Origin: Saprospirales bacterium
GTDB taxonomy: Bacteria > Bacteroidota > Bacteroidia > Chitinophagales > Saprospiraceae
Assembly (NCBI GenBank): GCA_016719895.1
Contig: JADJYG010000031.1
Span: 124,001 to 188,000, forward strand
DNA length: 64,000 nt
Direction of reading: 5' to 3'
The notes beneath the pieces were generated by a model. That model was not told the DNA's origin. It was given only the letters and a program-made list of their open reading frames with translations, and did not search any database. Below are positions 33,001 through 42,595 of the stretch, one piece after another. Position numbers and translations under genes: made by a program. Positions within the stretch are counted from its first letter, which is position 1, and each line of letters opens with the position of its first letter.

Positions 33001-35401
33001 GCTGATCAAATACGATTGTACCAGCTGCAAAGGAAGGGTTGGTGGCTACCTGTACCTGATATTGCAGGGCATTGGGTACCGCGCTCCAGCTCAGTGCAGC
33101 GTTGGGGATGACACCGGATGCTCCATCGGCCGGGCTGAGCAGCAAGGGTATTTCCGGAGCGCTGTCGAGTACCGCAAGATCAACGATACGGGTGCGCACG
33201 ATAGCGCCGCTGGCAGCGGTTATGGTAAGCGTGTAAATACCCGGCTGATCGAGACCGTTTAGTTCAATGCCGGCACTGTTTCCGGGTGTGAGCGGGTTGG
33301 GGTTGATCGCAATGCCGGCGCCTGGCGGCGCTCCACTTACGTCGATTGTAACCGGGTCGTTAAACCCGCCTATGCTGCTGGTGGATGCAGAAAAAGACAA
33401 CGGTTCGCCAGAACATACTTGTTGGTTGGGGCTGACCGATAAATCCAGCAGGAATGTTGGTGCCGGCGGTATTTCGATCTTGAAATTTTGATTGGAAATA
33501 TCAAAGAAAACATTTCCAACGGCCTGTACCATCACCCTGCAGGTGGCGGAAACGGCATTGGGCACATCTACCTGCGCGGCGCCGGTATTGGGAACATTGC
33601 CAGCCAGCACAGTCGGGTAGGTAAGGCCGCCATCGGTAGACAGCAGGATGCGCACTTGTGCACAACTCACGGGCGCAGCAGTCGTATTAGCCACATCCCA
33701 GCTGACGGTTTGCGACGATCCGACAAGCCAGGTCACGGCCGTGTTTGGCGCCGTAACGATGAAAGGGCCTGCCGTGCCGGATACCGCCAGGTTCATGTTA
33801 TCCTCTGCCGTGCAACCGCCGGTATTTCGGTTGTCGCGCACGGTGACACGAAACGTCATCGCCCGGGCCACCCCGGGCAGCTCTTCCCAAGTGGGGTCAG
33901 TGTTGGCCGCCAGATCGGCCAGGCGTGGGAAATACCGGGTAGGCGAAGCCGTGGGGTCGAAGGAGCGAAACATGGGCCCGTCGGTGTTGGTAGACAAGGG
34001 CGGCATCAGCGCTTGTGCATGGTCCATTTGTTCCCAGCAGTAGGTCAAACTGTCGCCATTGGCATCATTTCCGGTTGCCGTCAACGCAAAAGGGGTGGAT
34101 TTGGGGATGGTGTAATTGGCCCCGGCGTCCACGGCCGGCGCATTATTGCCGGTATTGACCTTTAGCGGGCACACATTGCCCTGCCCAGCTGTTGTATAGG
34201 CGCCGATTTCCTGCAAGCTGATCGCATGAAAATAGGCGTCGCTATTGGGTTGTACATTGGGCGAACAGACGCCCGCATAAGCCATGATAGTGGAGCCGCT
34301 GCCTGGTTCGAAGGCCGTACCGGGGTTGATATTTCCGCTACAACTGTTATTGAAGCAGTGGTTTGCGCCAAATTGATGGCCCATCTCGTGCGCCACATAG
34401 TCCACGTCGAAGGGGTCGCCGACGGGTTGGCTAAGGGCGGTGACGCCGCGGGCTTTTACAGAGTTGCCACACACAACGCCCAAGCTGGCCACACCGCCGC
34501 CGCCTACTCCGAACACGTGCCCGATATCGTAATTGGCTGCGCCGACAACGGTATTGCACTTGGTTTGGTTTTGACCGATCATCGACGAAACATTTCCATT
34601 GGTATAGCCATCGGTGGCCGGATCGAGAAATACCAGCACGTTATTATTGGCGAACAGTTGCAAGCTGACGGAGAGGTCGCGTTCGTAAATACCGTTTACC
34701 CGGTTGATGGTGGTATTCATGGCCGCCAGCGCCAAAGGAATAGTGCCGCCATGAAAAGCGGCATATTCGGCCGTACAGGCCAATGCCAGGCGGTATTGCC
34801 GGAACATACAATCGCCCTGTATTTCCGGCGCTTCATTTTTGGCCGGCCCGGACGGTAGTTCCACGATACCATCCACAGCGCAGACAAATCCTTTTTTAGG
34901 AACAGCCAAATCACTTTTTTTATACACGATGCAATGCTCCGGGCCGTTTTGCCGGTACGGATCAATAAAGACCGGTTCATGCCGGCCGGAGCGGATCATC
35001 GCGTGAAATCCGTGTGGAGTCAGGTCGCATTTGAGCGAGGCGCCCGGGTCGTCGACGCCGACACCGGTGTAACAGCGTATCTCCGGGTATTGGGCTTGCA
35101 GTGCGGGCGCCATAACCGGCGATTCGGTCAGGCGAAAACGCCCCCATCCCCCATCCGGCAGCGGCAGCGGCAGTACGACTTCCTGATCGGCAGCGGCGGC
35201 TGTAAAACGCATGGGCGCGGCGGAAAGCAGCGTCCGGAGTTGCGCCAGATCGAGTAATACCATGCGATAGCTGCGGGGAGCGGTTTCCCGTTGGCTGGCC
35301 GTAGCGGGTATATTTTGTTCAGAAAGATCGGTCCAAATACCTTGGCTGTACAGCGCGTACCCTTGCAAAAAGAGCAAAATACAGAGGAGACGATTCAACA
35401 T
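30032..35401 (-). CDS. Secreted T9SS zinc metalloprotease with P-domain and SprB-like repeats
   Basis: 1789 residues. Signal peptide about 1-20 (LLCILLFLQGYALYSQ). A reprolysin-like metallopeptidase domain covers about 190-420, with the zinc motif HEMGHQFGANHCF and later the Met-turn region. Next come Ig/fibronectin-like beta domains, then a proprotein-convertase P-domain (about 880-1010; NHTWVGDLVATLVAPDNTSALLL and WTLSITDNFPEDGGALNAW). About six SprB-type repeats follow, each with the pattern GGTPPYSYRLNGG...GLAAGVYSVAVTDQNG. The last about 80 residues are a type A T9SS sorting domain (PNPSAGRFHF ... LPPGVYWLRLTSG). Exported, perhaps for extracellular protein degradation or adhesion; the substrate is unknown. 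A plausible -7 element (TATATTTC) lies about 90 bases upstream. Confidence 0.93.
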   Translation of the reverse strand: MLNRLLCILLFLQGYALYSQGIWTDLSEQNIPATASQRETAPRSYRMVLLDLAQLRTLLSAAPMRFTAAAADQEVVLPLPLPDGGWGRFRLTESPVMAPALQAQYPEIRCYTGVGVDDPGASLKCDLTPHGFHAMIRSGRHEPVFIDPYRQNGPEHCIVYKKSDLAVPKKGFVCAVDGIVELPSGPAKNEAPEIQGDCMFRQYRLALACTAEYAAFHGGTIPLALAAMNTTINRVNGIYERDLSVSLQLFANNNVLVFLDPATDGYTNGNVSSMIGQNQTKCNTVVGAANYDIGHVFGVGGGGVASLGVVCGNSVKARGVTALSQPVGDPFDVDYVAHEMGHQFGANHCFNNSCSGNINPGTAFEPGSGSTIMAYAGVCSPNVQPNSDAYFHAISLQEIGAYTTAGQGNVCPLKVNTGNNAPAVDAGANYTIPKSTPFALTATGNDANGDSLTYCWEQMDHAQALMPPLSTNTDGPMFRSFDPTASPTRYFPRLADLAANTDPTWEELPGVARAMTFRVTVRDNRNTGGCTAEDNMNLAVSGTAGPFIVTAPNTAVTWLVGSSQTVSWDVANTTAAPVSCAQVRILLSTDGGLTYPTVLAGNVPNTGAAQVDVPNAVSATCRVMVQAVGNVFFDISNQNFKIEIPPAPTFLLDLSVSPNQQVCSGEPLSFSASTSSIGGFNDPVTIDVSGAPPGAGIAINPNPLTPGNSAGIELNGLDQPGIYTLTITAASGAIVRTRIVDLAVLDSAPEIPLLLSPADGASGVIPNAALSWSAVPNALQYQVQVATNPSFAAGTIVFDQPSASPATGLSGLDTATVYYWRVNGENACAQSGFSAVFAFQTARPECSFAFNSTDVPVVIPTANVATVISEISVPANRFVADVNLSMQVNHTWVGDLVATLVAPDNTSALLLDQPGFPATSSGCNGDNLSLQLDDEAAQTAADLENTCGNLPALNGAYQPVESLDRFNLANAQGVWTLSITDNFPEDGGALNAWSLSFCFFDTIPPTELLLNQPLTVASGASADITAANLMLNIASANADDGMFTLLSLPQHGTLQLDNANLEPGGVFTQADILAGRVSYTHNGTPAIADTFLFDVADLSTNGWLHGQTFSIIILQNDLEVSAQLLQALQCHDGNNAQIAVTVTGGTPPYSYRLNGGTPQAGNIFDGLAAGVYSVAVTDQNGFMAGSDTLNIDNPAAILVAASVLADDITAQATGGTAPLAYSLDGLVFQNEPLFENVANGLYTLTVRDANGCTGTATATVAVDQLIVQINIIAAIACHGGSNGAVTASVSGGVGPYTYSLDGAVFQPGNTFSGLSAGTFAVTVRDDSGNTATSNAAALTDPPVIEASAAVNLNAIIVTATGGTGALEYSLDGQQFQFDITFGNLANGPYTVTVRDANGCTATVGAVVDVPPLEILELRIAGAILCYGETVSIEVAAGGGIPPYTYSLGGGTYQPGSLFGPIGAGTYAFYVLDAAGTVVQSQELTLSQPDPLNVSIVQTANDILVQVSGGVPPYEYTLDGGLPQDNSAFTDLPNGAHTLTVADGNDCVQAVPFVMHYIPMSVQATGSNPLCAGEASGQLIYTVSGGTPPYSCTLNSGPCALDSLTAGSYTLLITDAAGDTIPYSFTLLDPPALTASATVSSDTIYVTAAGGAGALEYSLDGIVYQTSPVFAGVANATYAVRVRDANGCIAIVENIVVNFVGTAAPAEAWGLAVQPNPSAGRFHFILHKAPAGPLRTDVFDTAGRLIQQQIYPQLNSVFSTTIDLASLPPGVYWLRLTSGMQTACVRLLVQ

Positions 35402-35488
35402 ACCGGGTTAGATTTTAGCGGTGGAAGCGGATTTACTGCGAAGGGGAAAGCACGTGGAGACCACAAAAGGCCAAAACGGTTTCATCCC

Positions 35489-35496
35489 GAAATATA
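35489..35496 (-). promoter_or_regulatory. Possible -7 element for the metalloprotease gene
   Basis: TATATTTC on the minus strand differs from TAnnTTTG only at the last base; 88 bases upstream of the ATG. Confidence 0.35.
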
Positions 35497-35537
35497 GCGC
35501 CTCTGCGCATTGCTGAAAACGGGGGAATTCAATTTAG

Positions 35538-36308
35538 TCAGCCAGCAACCAAAATATAAAAGAAGTATTCATATTCGTTTGTGGCAAATTTGTTGAACGT
35601 CGGCGTCCCCTCTGTGGCGGCGAACTGCTTCCCCAGCCGGTGCAGAAACCTCGGCGCCAGCTTCTTTATTAAATATTCCCTTTCGGAGGAAGACAGTTTT
35701 AACGCTTCCACAACACTCGTCGAGATCATTTCGGCCTTAATAAATTTAAGGTTTGCGGCTTCCAGTTTATTGTTTAGTTCTTCCAGTTCATTTTTATGCC
35801 TGAAATCGGAAAAAAGAAAAAATCCCCCAGGGCGCAATACCCGGTATACCTCGCTTAAAAACTTATCTATCCTGGAATAGCGATGGGAGGATTCGATATT
35901 GATCACCACATCGAACGTATGATCCTGAAAAGCCAGGGATTCGGCATTGCCCTGTAAAAACGCGATCCCTTCCTTTGAATAATATTTACTGCAAAAATCA
36001 ATGGCTTTATCGCACAAATCCAACCCGGTTACCGACTTCGGCGATAAATAGCGGTTGATGTAGGACAAGCCGCCGCCGCGCCCGCAGCCGATTTCCAGAA
36101 TACTTTTCCCCTTAACATCTACCCCCGTTGCAACATGATCATACAGCTGTGCGGAGTACCGGTTCGCTTCATCCTTTGCGTCCAGGTTGATTCTGTGGCC
36201 GTCTTTCGAATAACCGTAGTTCATAAAGATGACCTCAGAGTTTTTGTCGGCCGTACTGACATACCAATACCAAATCCTGAAAAAGGCGGAGACTAGTTTT
36301 TCTCTCAT
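35538..36308 (-). CDS. Class I SAM-dependent methyltransferase
   Basis: 256 residues. Motif I is SILEIGCGRGGGLSYINRY (about 69-87), motif II ends in VTGLDLCDKAI, the NAESLAFQDHTFDVVINIESSHRY segment supplies motifs III-IV, and the EVYRVLRPGGFFLFSDFRH segment is the post-I strand. The order matches methyltransferase_11-type enzymes; similarity in style to phthiotriol/sterol-type small-molecule methyltransferases is noted but the substrate is unknown. By eye it is AT-richer than its neighbours and uses AAA/TTT-rich codons, which suggests recent acquisition. It stands alone between two giant T9SS genes. Confidence 0.9.
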   Translation of the reverse strand: MREKLVSAFFRIWYWYVSTADKNSEVIFMNYGYSKDGHRINLDAKDEANRYSAQLYDHVATGVDVKGKSILEIGCGRGGGLSYINRYLSPKSVTGLDLCDKAIDFCSKYYSKEGIAFLQGNAESLAFQDHTFDVVINIESSHRYSRIDKFLSEVYRVLRPGGFFLFSDFRHKNELEELNNKLEAANLKFIKAEMISTSVVEALKLSSSEREYLIKKLAPRFLHRLGKQFAATEGTPTFNKFATNEYEYFFYILVAG

Positions 36309-36464
36309 GTCCTGAAAATTATAAATCGTTTACCTGTAAAAAAACTGTTCAATAAAAACCAGGCACAATTGGAAGGCCCAAGAGTCGGTTGCAGATTCTT
36401 GTCAAGGGGATTGTTCAAAATGAACGCAGCGAAATAGGAAAGATCCGGTAGCTGGCATAAAGAT

Positions 36465-36506
36465 TAAAAAAAAGGGATGGAGAACCCGCTGGAACTCCCC
36501 CTTTTT
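36465..36506 (-). terminator. Probable terminator of the type B T9SS gene
   Basis: Read on the minus strand, an imperfect hairpin (gggggagttcc ... ggttctccatccc) is followed by eight T residues. It lies about 25 bases after the stop codon. Confidence 0.55.
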
Positions 36507-36530
36507 CGATAAAATATTTTTGCCCCATGC

Positions 36531-39500
36531 TCACCGCAACACGGTAACGTCTCCCCTTCGGTATTTCCGCTCGTCGCCGTTGCACAACACTTCCAGTAGC
36601 CACAGGTAGACATCTGAGGGGGCGGGTTCGCCGAAGGTGGTGCCGTCCCAGGCTGCATTCGGGCCCGAAGCATCGTACACCTTTTGGCCCCAGCGGTTGT
36701 AGATGGTCAGCCGGGCAATCACTTCCACGCCTTCGTAGGGCACTACGGTAAAGGTATCGTTTACCTTGTCGCCATCGGGTGTGAACACATTGGGGATGCG
36801 GATACGCGCGGGGTCGCAAGGCGGGAAAGGCGCTACCCGGTATATCAGGGTGTCCTTGCAGCCGTCGCCCGTGCGCAGCGCCAGTGTGTATTCCATGGTA
36901 TCCGGTGGCGACGCGAAGGGGCTCTGGCAGGTCGTGCAGCTGAGGTATTCGGCTGGTGCCCAAAGATAACTGGCATACCCGTCGGGTCCGGGGAGCTGGA
37001 CCGAACCGCCCAAAACGAAGTAGAATGTGTCGGGGTCCGGAAGCTCGGGTACCATAAATGTCGACAGCACGATGCAGTGCGTACTGTCGCAACCAAGGCT
37101 GGATTCGAAGGTCTCGCAATAGACGCCGGCTTCGGTCACCGGCTTGCCAAATATCAGCAGGGTATCCGCAACGCACTTGCTGATGGCCTCTTCCGTATTC
37201 GGCACCACTTCCAGCCGGAGGTACACCAAGGTATCACAACCGGTTGTTATAGCGGGCCGGATATCCGAATACAAGCCGGGAGTCTCCGTCAGGGCGCCAA
37301 AAATATCGACCGGCGTGCCCTGGCAGGTGCGCAGGACGCCCAGATCGAGCGTATCCGCGGGCAGTACCGCCACCGTGAGCGAGTCGGTGAGCGTGCAACC
37401 GGCTGCATTGGTGGCTGTCACGAAGTAGGTGGCGCCCTGGGCCGGCTGCAGGATCTGTACCGGCGCATTGGGGTTGCTGATGCCGGGGCCTTGCCAATTC
37501 CAGGATAGGGCCGGGGTGGTTTGCAGGGTGATCGTTTCGTTCCGGCAAATCGCCGGCTCCACCGGCTGCAAAACCGGGGCATCGTTGATCTGCACGTCGT
37601 AGTGGTAGGTCACCAGGCAAGAGGGCCCCTGATCGGCCAAAGTGAGCTGGTACAATCCGGCAGCCATTGGTTCGAAGGCAAATGCCGAACAGCCGGTGCA
37701 GGGCAGGCCGGGCACGCCCGACCAGGCGTAACTGTGCCCCGCTGCAGTGGGCAGCCCCAGCGGTACCGGCTCGCCCAGGCAGCGCTCCAGCAGCGCGAAC
37801 AACACGGTATTTACCGAAACCGGGATGGCGCTGACCGGACAAACGCAGTTTAGTTTGGTCGGCAACACCACCAGCAGGTGGCACAAGCTATCGGGTGCAG
37901 GCAGGCCGTTCAACGGGATGCTCAACATTCCGCCGGGTTCCAGTATGGCATTCAGGTCGCCGACGGTGTACAACAATTCGTCGCCGGCGTCGTGTTTGCC
38001 GTTGAGGTTGACGTCGTAAAAGAACTGCAGGATATCGATTTCAAACGGCGCCAGTGCGTTGCTATTGGCCACGGTTACGGTATAATTGACTTTGCCGTCG
38101 GGCTGGATACTTAGCGTGGCCCCGGTGAGCGCGACGCCGGCGGCGGGCGGCGGAAACTGGTAGCTGTTTTCCCCGGTAATGACATACACCTTGCAATCGG
38201 CCTGTATGGCCGGGCAATACGCAACAGTCTGTTGCCGGGCTTGCATTCGCAAAACGGCGGCTTCGCAAGCCGGGGCAGCGGGCGTTGTGACGGCAAACGT
38301 AAAGGTAATTACAGAACCGGCGGACAGGCCGGCGGGCATCGGCCATCGCAAGCCGGCCGGGCTCAGCGCCGGCTGCCCGGCGGGTGCATGGACGCCGGGT
38401 TGGTAAGAGCCGGAAACATAAGAAAACCCCGGTGGAAGCAGGGCATAGATGCTGTCGCCGGACAGGGCCGGTCCCGTTGTGAAAAGTGTGACCGCTATCG
38501 TGCGTTCAGTGGCGCAGGGCGACAGGCCGGCAGTCCCTTGTTCGGCGATGATTACCTGGAGGGTGTAAGTTGGCGCCAAACCTTCCACCAGAATGGGATC
38601 GCTGGCTTTGCGCAGGGTATTGGTCGGCCGGCCGCACGACCACTCCGCCCGGGCGCCGAAGATCAGTTGGGCATAGGAAACGACACCACACGCCGCGATG
38701 ACCTTGAACCGGATTTGCAGGGCGTTTTTGGTCAGTTGAAAGGCGCCGGGCAAGCTGTTGGCCTCCAACAAGCCGGCCAGGTTCCATTCCAACAAATTAT
38801 TCCCGGCGGGTATGGGGTCGGGAATGTCGATAAAAGCGCTGTCCACCGGGTAAGCCATCTGGCAGGAGCCGGACAGGAGTTGAAGCCCTGCCGGCAATTC
38901 TATGTTCACAACGGGCTCATACGCATGACCGAAGTCGGCATTGGAGAGTTCCAGGATAAAATAATCGGAGGTATCGCAGAGGGGGACGTTGACCGGGAAA
39001 TCTTTCAGTTCCAGTTCGATTTCCGGATTCAGCGGCTGGAAAAGCAGGACCAGGGTATCCTGCGCGCAGGAGGCCGGGCCCGATTGAAGGTGGGGCTGGC
39101 AATCCCAGCCGTAAATGATGCGCAACTGCTGGGGGTCGCAAGTAGTGTTGACACCGTTGATTTGCAAGCTGTTGGTTCCGAGTATGGGCAGGTTGCCCAG
39201 TTGATAAATGCCGTCGACCGCTGCAATGGCCGTACTGCTTCCACCTGCGGTTATGGTCAGGCCACTCAGGCCGCCTTCGGGGTTGAGCAGCTGTATCCAG
39301 TAATTCGGGGCGGTAACGGGCGCCAGGTTTTGCAGTAAAATATCCACGGAAACGGAATCAGTCGGAAAATTCAGCGTCAGTTCATCGGTCGTGAGGGTAT
39401 CCTTGGCGTGGTTGCTGAAAAAGCCAATTTTGCTTTCCAACACATACACCAGCGAATCGGATTTTATCATACAACCCGGGAAATCCAACGTGACCCACTG

Positions 39501-42494
39501 TGCGGAGGAATCCGGCTCGCTAAAGGTGCAACTCGGCGCAAATGACACCCGGGTACGCAGGCTATACCCTTCGTCGGGCGGACTGAGGTAGGCCGGGGAA
39601 AAATCGATGCGCAGCATCGAATCCGGAATGGTCTGAAACGGCAGCGGAATATTTTGAAGGACCGGCACGTTTTCCTGCAGGTTCAGAAATAACAATTCGG
39701 CGGACAGCGGTTCCAAGCCAGGCGGCATGATCAGGTCGTAACTGGAAATTTTCGACAAGGGCCGCACTTCGAAAGGGAAAAGGTTTTCCCGGGCGATCCG
39801 GATATTATAGGCAAACGGCGTGACTTGTACGGAGTGTTCACAGGGTTTTATACCGAAAGACGCTTTCGTGAGCGAGTCGGCAAAACCCGAATACTGAAAC
39901 ATCAGGGTGTCGTAACGGCGGTAATTGTGCCTTCGGTAAAGATCATTGAGGTTATAACCCACTTCGAAATTGATAAGGGGCGGGAAGTTCTGTTTGCAGT
40001 TGGGCGCGTAGTTTACCCCCAGTTTCAGGTCAATCTGCAATTGCACCGAGTCGCCGCTTTCCAGCAGAAAACCGGGAGGGACGTACCCGGAATCGCTCAA
40101 CAGGTCCATGCGGGGGTTGAAGGGGTAATTCATAGAGGCCAACTCATCGATAACGGAAGCTGGTTTGGAGTTGACCACGGCCACCCGCCCGTACCGCTTA
40201 TCCAACGGGAATATGCTGGCCAAAGGGCAGTAGTAAACCGCCTGGGCGCTGGAATCCCAAATGGTCATTGTAGCGGCAGCAATGCTGATAAAGTCTTTAT
40301 CGGTAAACCCGTTTCGGGCGGCATCCGTTTGGTTCGGCCCGATATTAAAGGTATCGAATACGCCGGCATACCCGAAATCGCTGCGGATAATTTCGGCAAA
40401 CAACTGGTAAAACAATCCCTTTATGCTATCGCCGCAGACGATTTTTGCAGCCAGGATATTGCGCAGTGTATCGCCAGGCAGAAACCGGTCGCGCCGCACC
40501 TTACCCATATCCAGCATACCGGCGGGGTCGGCTACGCGGTTGTTGTTGTTGTCCGGAAGGCCATAATTGAGGCGGTACGCCTCGTGGTGCTGCCGCATCT
40601 CAAAACACCCCTCGCCCGGGCCAACGACAACGGGTATGCTATCCTGTGGCCCGCCCGGGCCACCGGGGCATTGGCATGCGGTATGCAGTTCGAAAGCATC
40701 GCAGGCTGGTACGGCGCAATCCAGACCGGCATCGAGGCTGCGTGTGAGCAAGGCTGCTGTTTTCGGCTCATAGCCGCAGCCATAACAGGCTTCCGGCTCG
40801 TACACCACAAAATCGACGCCGGGTTCCGTACTTCCGCCGCCTGCATAGATGTACGAGGCATCGTCGCGACAGGTGTTTTTCAGGCAAAAATTGACAACAA
40901 AAAAGGTGTCAGACAAGGGCAATTCGAACGCTGCAAGCACCCGGTGTATGGGGTAGTCTGTGGTCATAGTATCATCGGAAAACAACACCGGCATTTTACC
41001 ATCCAGGAGCAGCGGACAATCAGGCGACCATTCCAGCCCGACGGGCAAGTCAAACTTCAGCCAAACATAGCCGCTGTCGGAAAGCAGGCGGTTGGAGTTC
41101 AGCCGGTATTGAAACGGGTAGGTTTGATTGTCCTCCAGGCATTCGCCGATGTTATAGGCCACGGCGGCATTCAGGTAATCCCCGGGTTTCGGTTCGAATA
41201 CGACGGTGTCGGCTACTATAAATCCGCCGGGCGGGCAGGGTTTGTTGTAATAATAATTCAGGCGGATCTTTGGCAAAAACTGGGTGCAGGCAGGCAGGCA
41301 ATAGTAGGTGTTGAAGGTGATCTCCAGGGTGTCGAATCCCTGCATTTCGGGGATATACAAGGTTATAAATGCCGAATTCGTATCGTTGCATACCGGCATG
41401 ACAAAATCCTCGGCCAGGTTGGGTATCAGTGGGGAAGAAGCGCCATTTTGGTGGATTTGAAACGAATTTTTATCCATCCCGAGGGCAGTGGGCGCTTCGG
41501 AATTGATTTGCAGGATCAGGTTGGTAGCTGGGCCGGGGCCTTCGTTGATCATGCGCAGGCGCATTTTATGCGGTGTTTCCGCACAAATTTCCCAAGGCAG
41601 GGCGTATTGTGTCAGGAAGCTCAGTTTAGGCTGGTAGCTGGAGGGCAGCACCACCACATCGGCATAGGTGCTGTCGGCCTGGCAGGGCGCTGCCGCCGCC
41701 GTGCAGCTCCAGGCGGCAGCGAGGTTCGAGCGGCAGGTAAAGCCCGGGAAACCGCAGTCGGTGACCGTGATTTGTTGTTTGATCAGGGCTGTTTCGCCAA
41801 ACTCCAGCAGGTTGTCGCCATCGCCGAACGCGGTAAAAAAGGCGCCGTCGAAATAGGCGGAATAATGTGCAGGCAAATCTTGCTGCGCGGCGGCGCCCGC
41901 TACCTGAATACTGATGCCGGCGGGGTGTGAATCGGTCAGGAATAAATGCTGCACGGCGCCAAGCCGGGTATTCCGCACGTGCAGCGTGCGCATCAGCATC
42001 TGGCCTTTTTCACCGTAAATCGAGTCGTTGTCCACCTGTGTAATCACCAGCAAGCCGGTTTGAATCTGGAATTTGGTGGTGGCGACTTGCTCCGTCGCCG
42101 CCCCGGCGCGCACGCGCAATACCAGGTTAAATAGCTGGGCGGAGTTGATGGCCGCTACAAGGCCGCAGGTGGCAGCCAGCCGCAGCTGTACCGTAAGGGG
42201 CGTATTGGGGGGGAGCGCCGGCAGGGCCAGCACGGGTTTTTCCAGGTTGGCGATATCGAACTCGGACGCGCCGGCGACGCTTCCGGGCAGGTATTCCAGT
42301 CCCGGCGGCAGCTCCAGGTCGAGGAAGGCGTCGTTTACAGGGGCAGCGGTATTGTTCAGTATCGTCACGCTGAGCGTATCGGCAGCGCAAACCACCAGTT
42401 GGTCCGGATTTTTATAGGATATATTGAATGTTTGGGCGGAAAGCAGGGATGCAATAGCGCAGCAAAACGCCAGGAGGAGCGTAGATTTAAGCAT
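36531..42494 (-). CDS. Giant secreted protein with T9SS type B (gliding-associated C-terminal) domain
   Basis: 1987 residues from the ATG at 42494. A signal peptide covers about 1-20 (LLLAFCCAIASLLSAQ). Most of the length is a series of beta-sandwich modules in which DUF11-like features recur (VTVANSNALAPFEIDIL, LPPGLEYLPG, LPAGLQLLSG, MPPGLEPLSAELL), mostly about 100-150 residues apart. Near the end are Ig/PKD-like modules (CRNETITLQTTPALSWNWQGPG) and finally the CHU_C domain (about 1900-1987): RIRIPNVFTPDGDKVNDTF, LTIYNRWGQKVYD, WDGTTFGEPAPSDVYLWLLEV. This signal sends proteins through the type IX secretion system and is linked to surface attachment or gliding. An adhesin-like role is likely; the ligand is unknown. 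A perfect -7 element lies upstream, and an unusual hairpin (42596-42687) sits just beyond. Confidence 0.93.
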   Translation of the reverse strand: MLKSTLLLAFCCAIASLLSAQTFNISYKNPDQLVVCAADTLSVTILNNTAAPVNDAFLDLELPPGLEYLPGSVAGASEFDIANLEKPVLALPALPPNTPLTVQLRLAATCGLVAAINSAQLFNLVLRVRAGAATEQVATTKFQIQTGLLVITQVDNDSIYGEKGQMLMRTLHVRNTRLGAVQHLFLTDSHPAGISIQVAGAAAQQDLPAHYSAYFDGAFFTAFGDGDNLLEFGETALIKQQITVTDCGFPGFTCRSNLAAAWSCTAAAAPCQADSTYADVVVLPSSYQPKLSFLTQYALPWEICAETPHKMRLRMINEGPGPATNLILQINSEAPTALGMDKNSFQIHQNGASSPLIPNLAEDFVMPVCNDTNSAFITLYIPEMQGFDTLEITFNTYYCLPACTQFLPKIRLNYYYNKPCPPGGFIVADTVVFEPKPGDYLNAAVAYNIGECLEDNQTYPFQYRLNSNRLLSDSGYVWLKFDLPVGLEWSPDCPLLLDGKMPVLFSDDTMTTDYPIHRVLAAFELPLSDTFFVVNFCLKNTCRDDASYIYAGGGSTEPGVDFVVYEPEACYGCGYEPKTAALLTRSLDAGLDCAVPACDAFELHTACQCPGGPGGPQDSIPVVVGPGEGCFEMRQHHEAYRLNYGLPDNNNNRVADPAGMLDMGKVRRDRFLPGDTLRNILAAKIVCGDSIKGLFYQLFAEIIRSDFGYAGVFDTFNIGPNQTDAARNGFTDKDFISIAAATMTIWDSSAQAVYYCPLASIFPLDKRYGRVAVVNSKPASVIDELASMNYPFNPRMDLLSDSGYVPPGFLLESGDSVQLQIDLKLGVNYAPNCKQNFPPLINFEVGYNLNDLYRRHNYRRYDTLMFQYSGFADSLTKASFGIKPCEHSVQVTPFAYNIRIARENLFPFEVRPLSKISSYDLIMPPGLEPLSAELLFLNLQENVPVLQNIPLPFQTIPDSMLRIDFSPAYLSPPDEGYSLRTRVSFAPSCTFSEPDSSAQWVTLDFPGCMIKSDSLVYVLESKIGFFSNHAKDTLTTDELTLNFPTDSVSVDILLQNLAPVTAPNYWIQLLNPEGGLSGLTITAGGSSTAIAAVDGIYQLGNLPILGTNSLQINGVNTTCDPQQLRIIYGWDCQPHLQSGPASCAQDTLVLLFQPLNPEIELELKDFPVNVPLCDTSDYFILELSNADFGHAYEPVVNIELPAGLQLLSGSCQMAYPVDSAFIDIPDPIPAGNNLLEWNLAGLLEANSLPGAFQLTKNALQIRFKVIAACGVVSYAQLIFGARAEWSCGRPTNTLRKASDPILVEGLAPTYTLQVIIAEQGTAGLSPCATERTIAVTLFTTGPALSGDSIYALLPPGFSYVSGSYQPGVHAPAGQPALSPAGLRWPMPAGLSAGSVITFTFAVTTPAAPACEAAVLRMQARQQTVAYCPAIQADCKVYVITGENSYQFPPPAAGVALTGATLSIQPDGKVNYTVTVANSNALAPFEIDILQFFYDVNLNGKHDAGDELLYTVGDLNAILEPGGMLSIPLNGLPAPDSLCHLLVVLPTKLNCVCPVSAIPVSVNTVLFALLERCLGEPVPLGLPTAAGHSYAWSGVPGLPCTGCSAFAFEPMAAGLYQLTLADQGPSCLVTYHYDVQINDAPVLQPVEPAICRNETITLQTTPALSWNWQGPGISNPNAPVQILQPAQGATYFVTATNAAGCTLTDSLTVAVLPADTLDLGVLRTCQGTPVDIFGALTETPGLYSDIRPAITTGCDTLVYLRLEVVPNTEEAISKCVADTLLIFGKPVTEAGVYCETFESSLGCDSTHCIVLSTFMVPELPDPDTFYFVLGGSVQLPGPDGYASYLWAPAEYLSCTTCQSPFASPPDTMEYTLALRTGDGCKDTLIYRVAPFPPCDPARIRIPNVFTPDGDKVNDTFTVVPYEGVEVIARLTIYNRWGQKVYDASGPNAAWDGTTFGEPAPSDVYLWLLEVLCNGDERKYRRGDVTVLR

Positions 42495-42529
42495 GGGATC
42501 ACAAGTCGGGTTACCAATGAACGAATGTT

Positions 42530-42537
42530 CAAATATA
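42530..42537 (-). promoter_or_regulatory. Promoter of the type B T9SS gene
   Basis: TATATTTG on the minus strand, 36 bases upstream of the start, with a TTG at 42559-42561 about 21 bases further upstream as a -33 candidate. Confidence 0.7.
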
Positions 42538-42595
42538 AGGGATTGCCGGGTAGCCGTGCAATACCGGGTCAAATTCTTTGTTCGTCCCTCGTCCA

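Noticed and set aside
39825..41930. A 701-codon open frame opposite the type B T9SS gene
   Set aside because: Antisense shadow; no recognisable features, whereas the other strand has signal peptide, repeats and a sorting domain.
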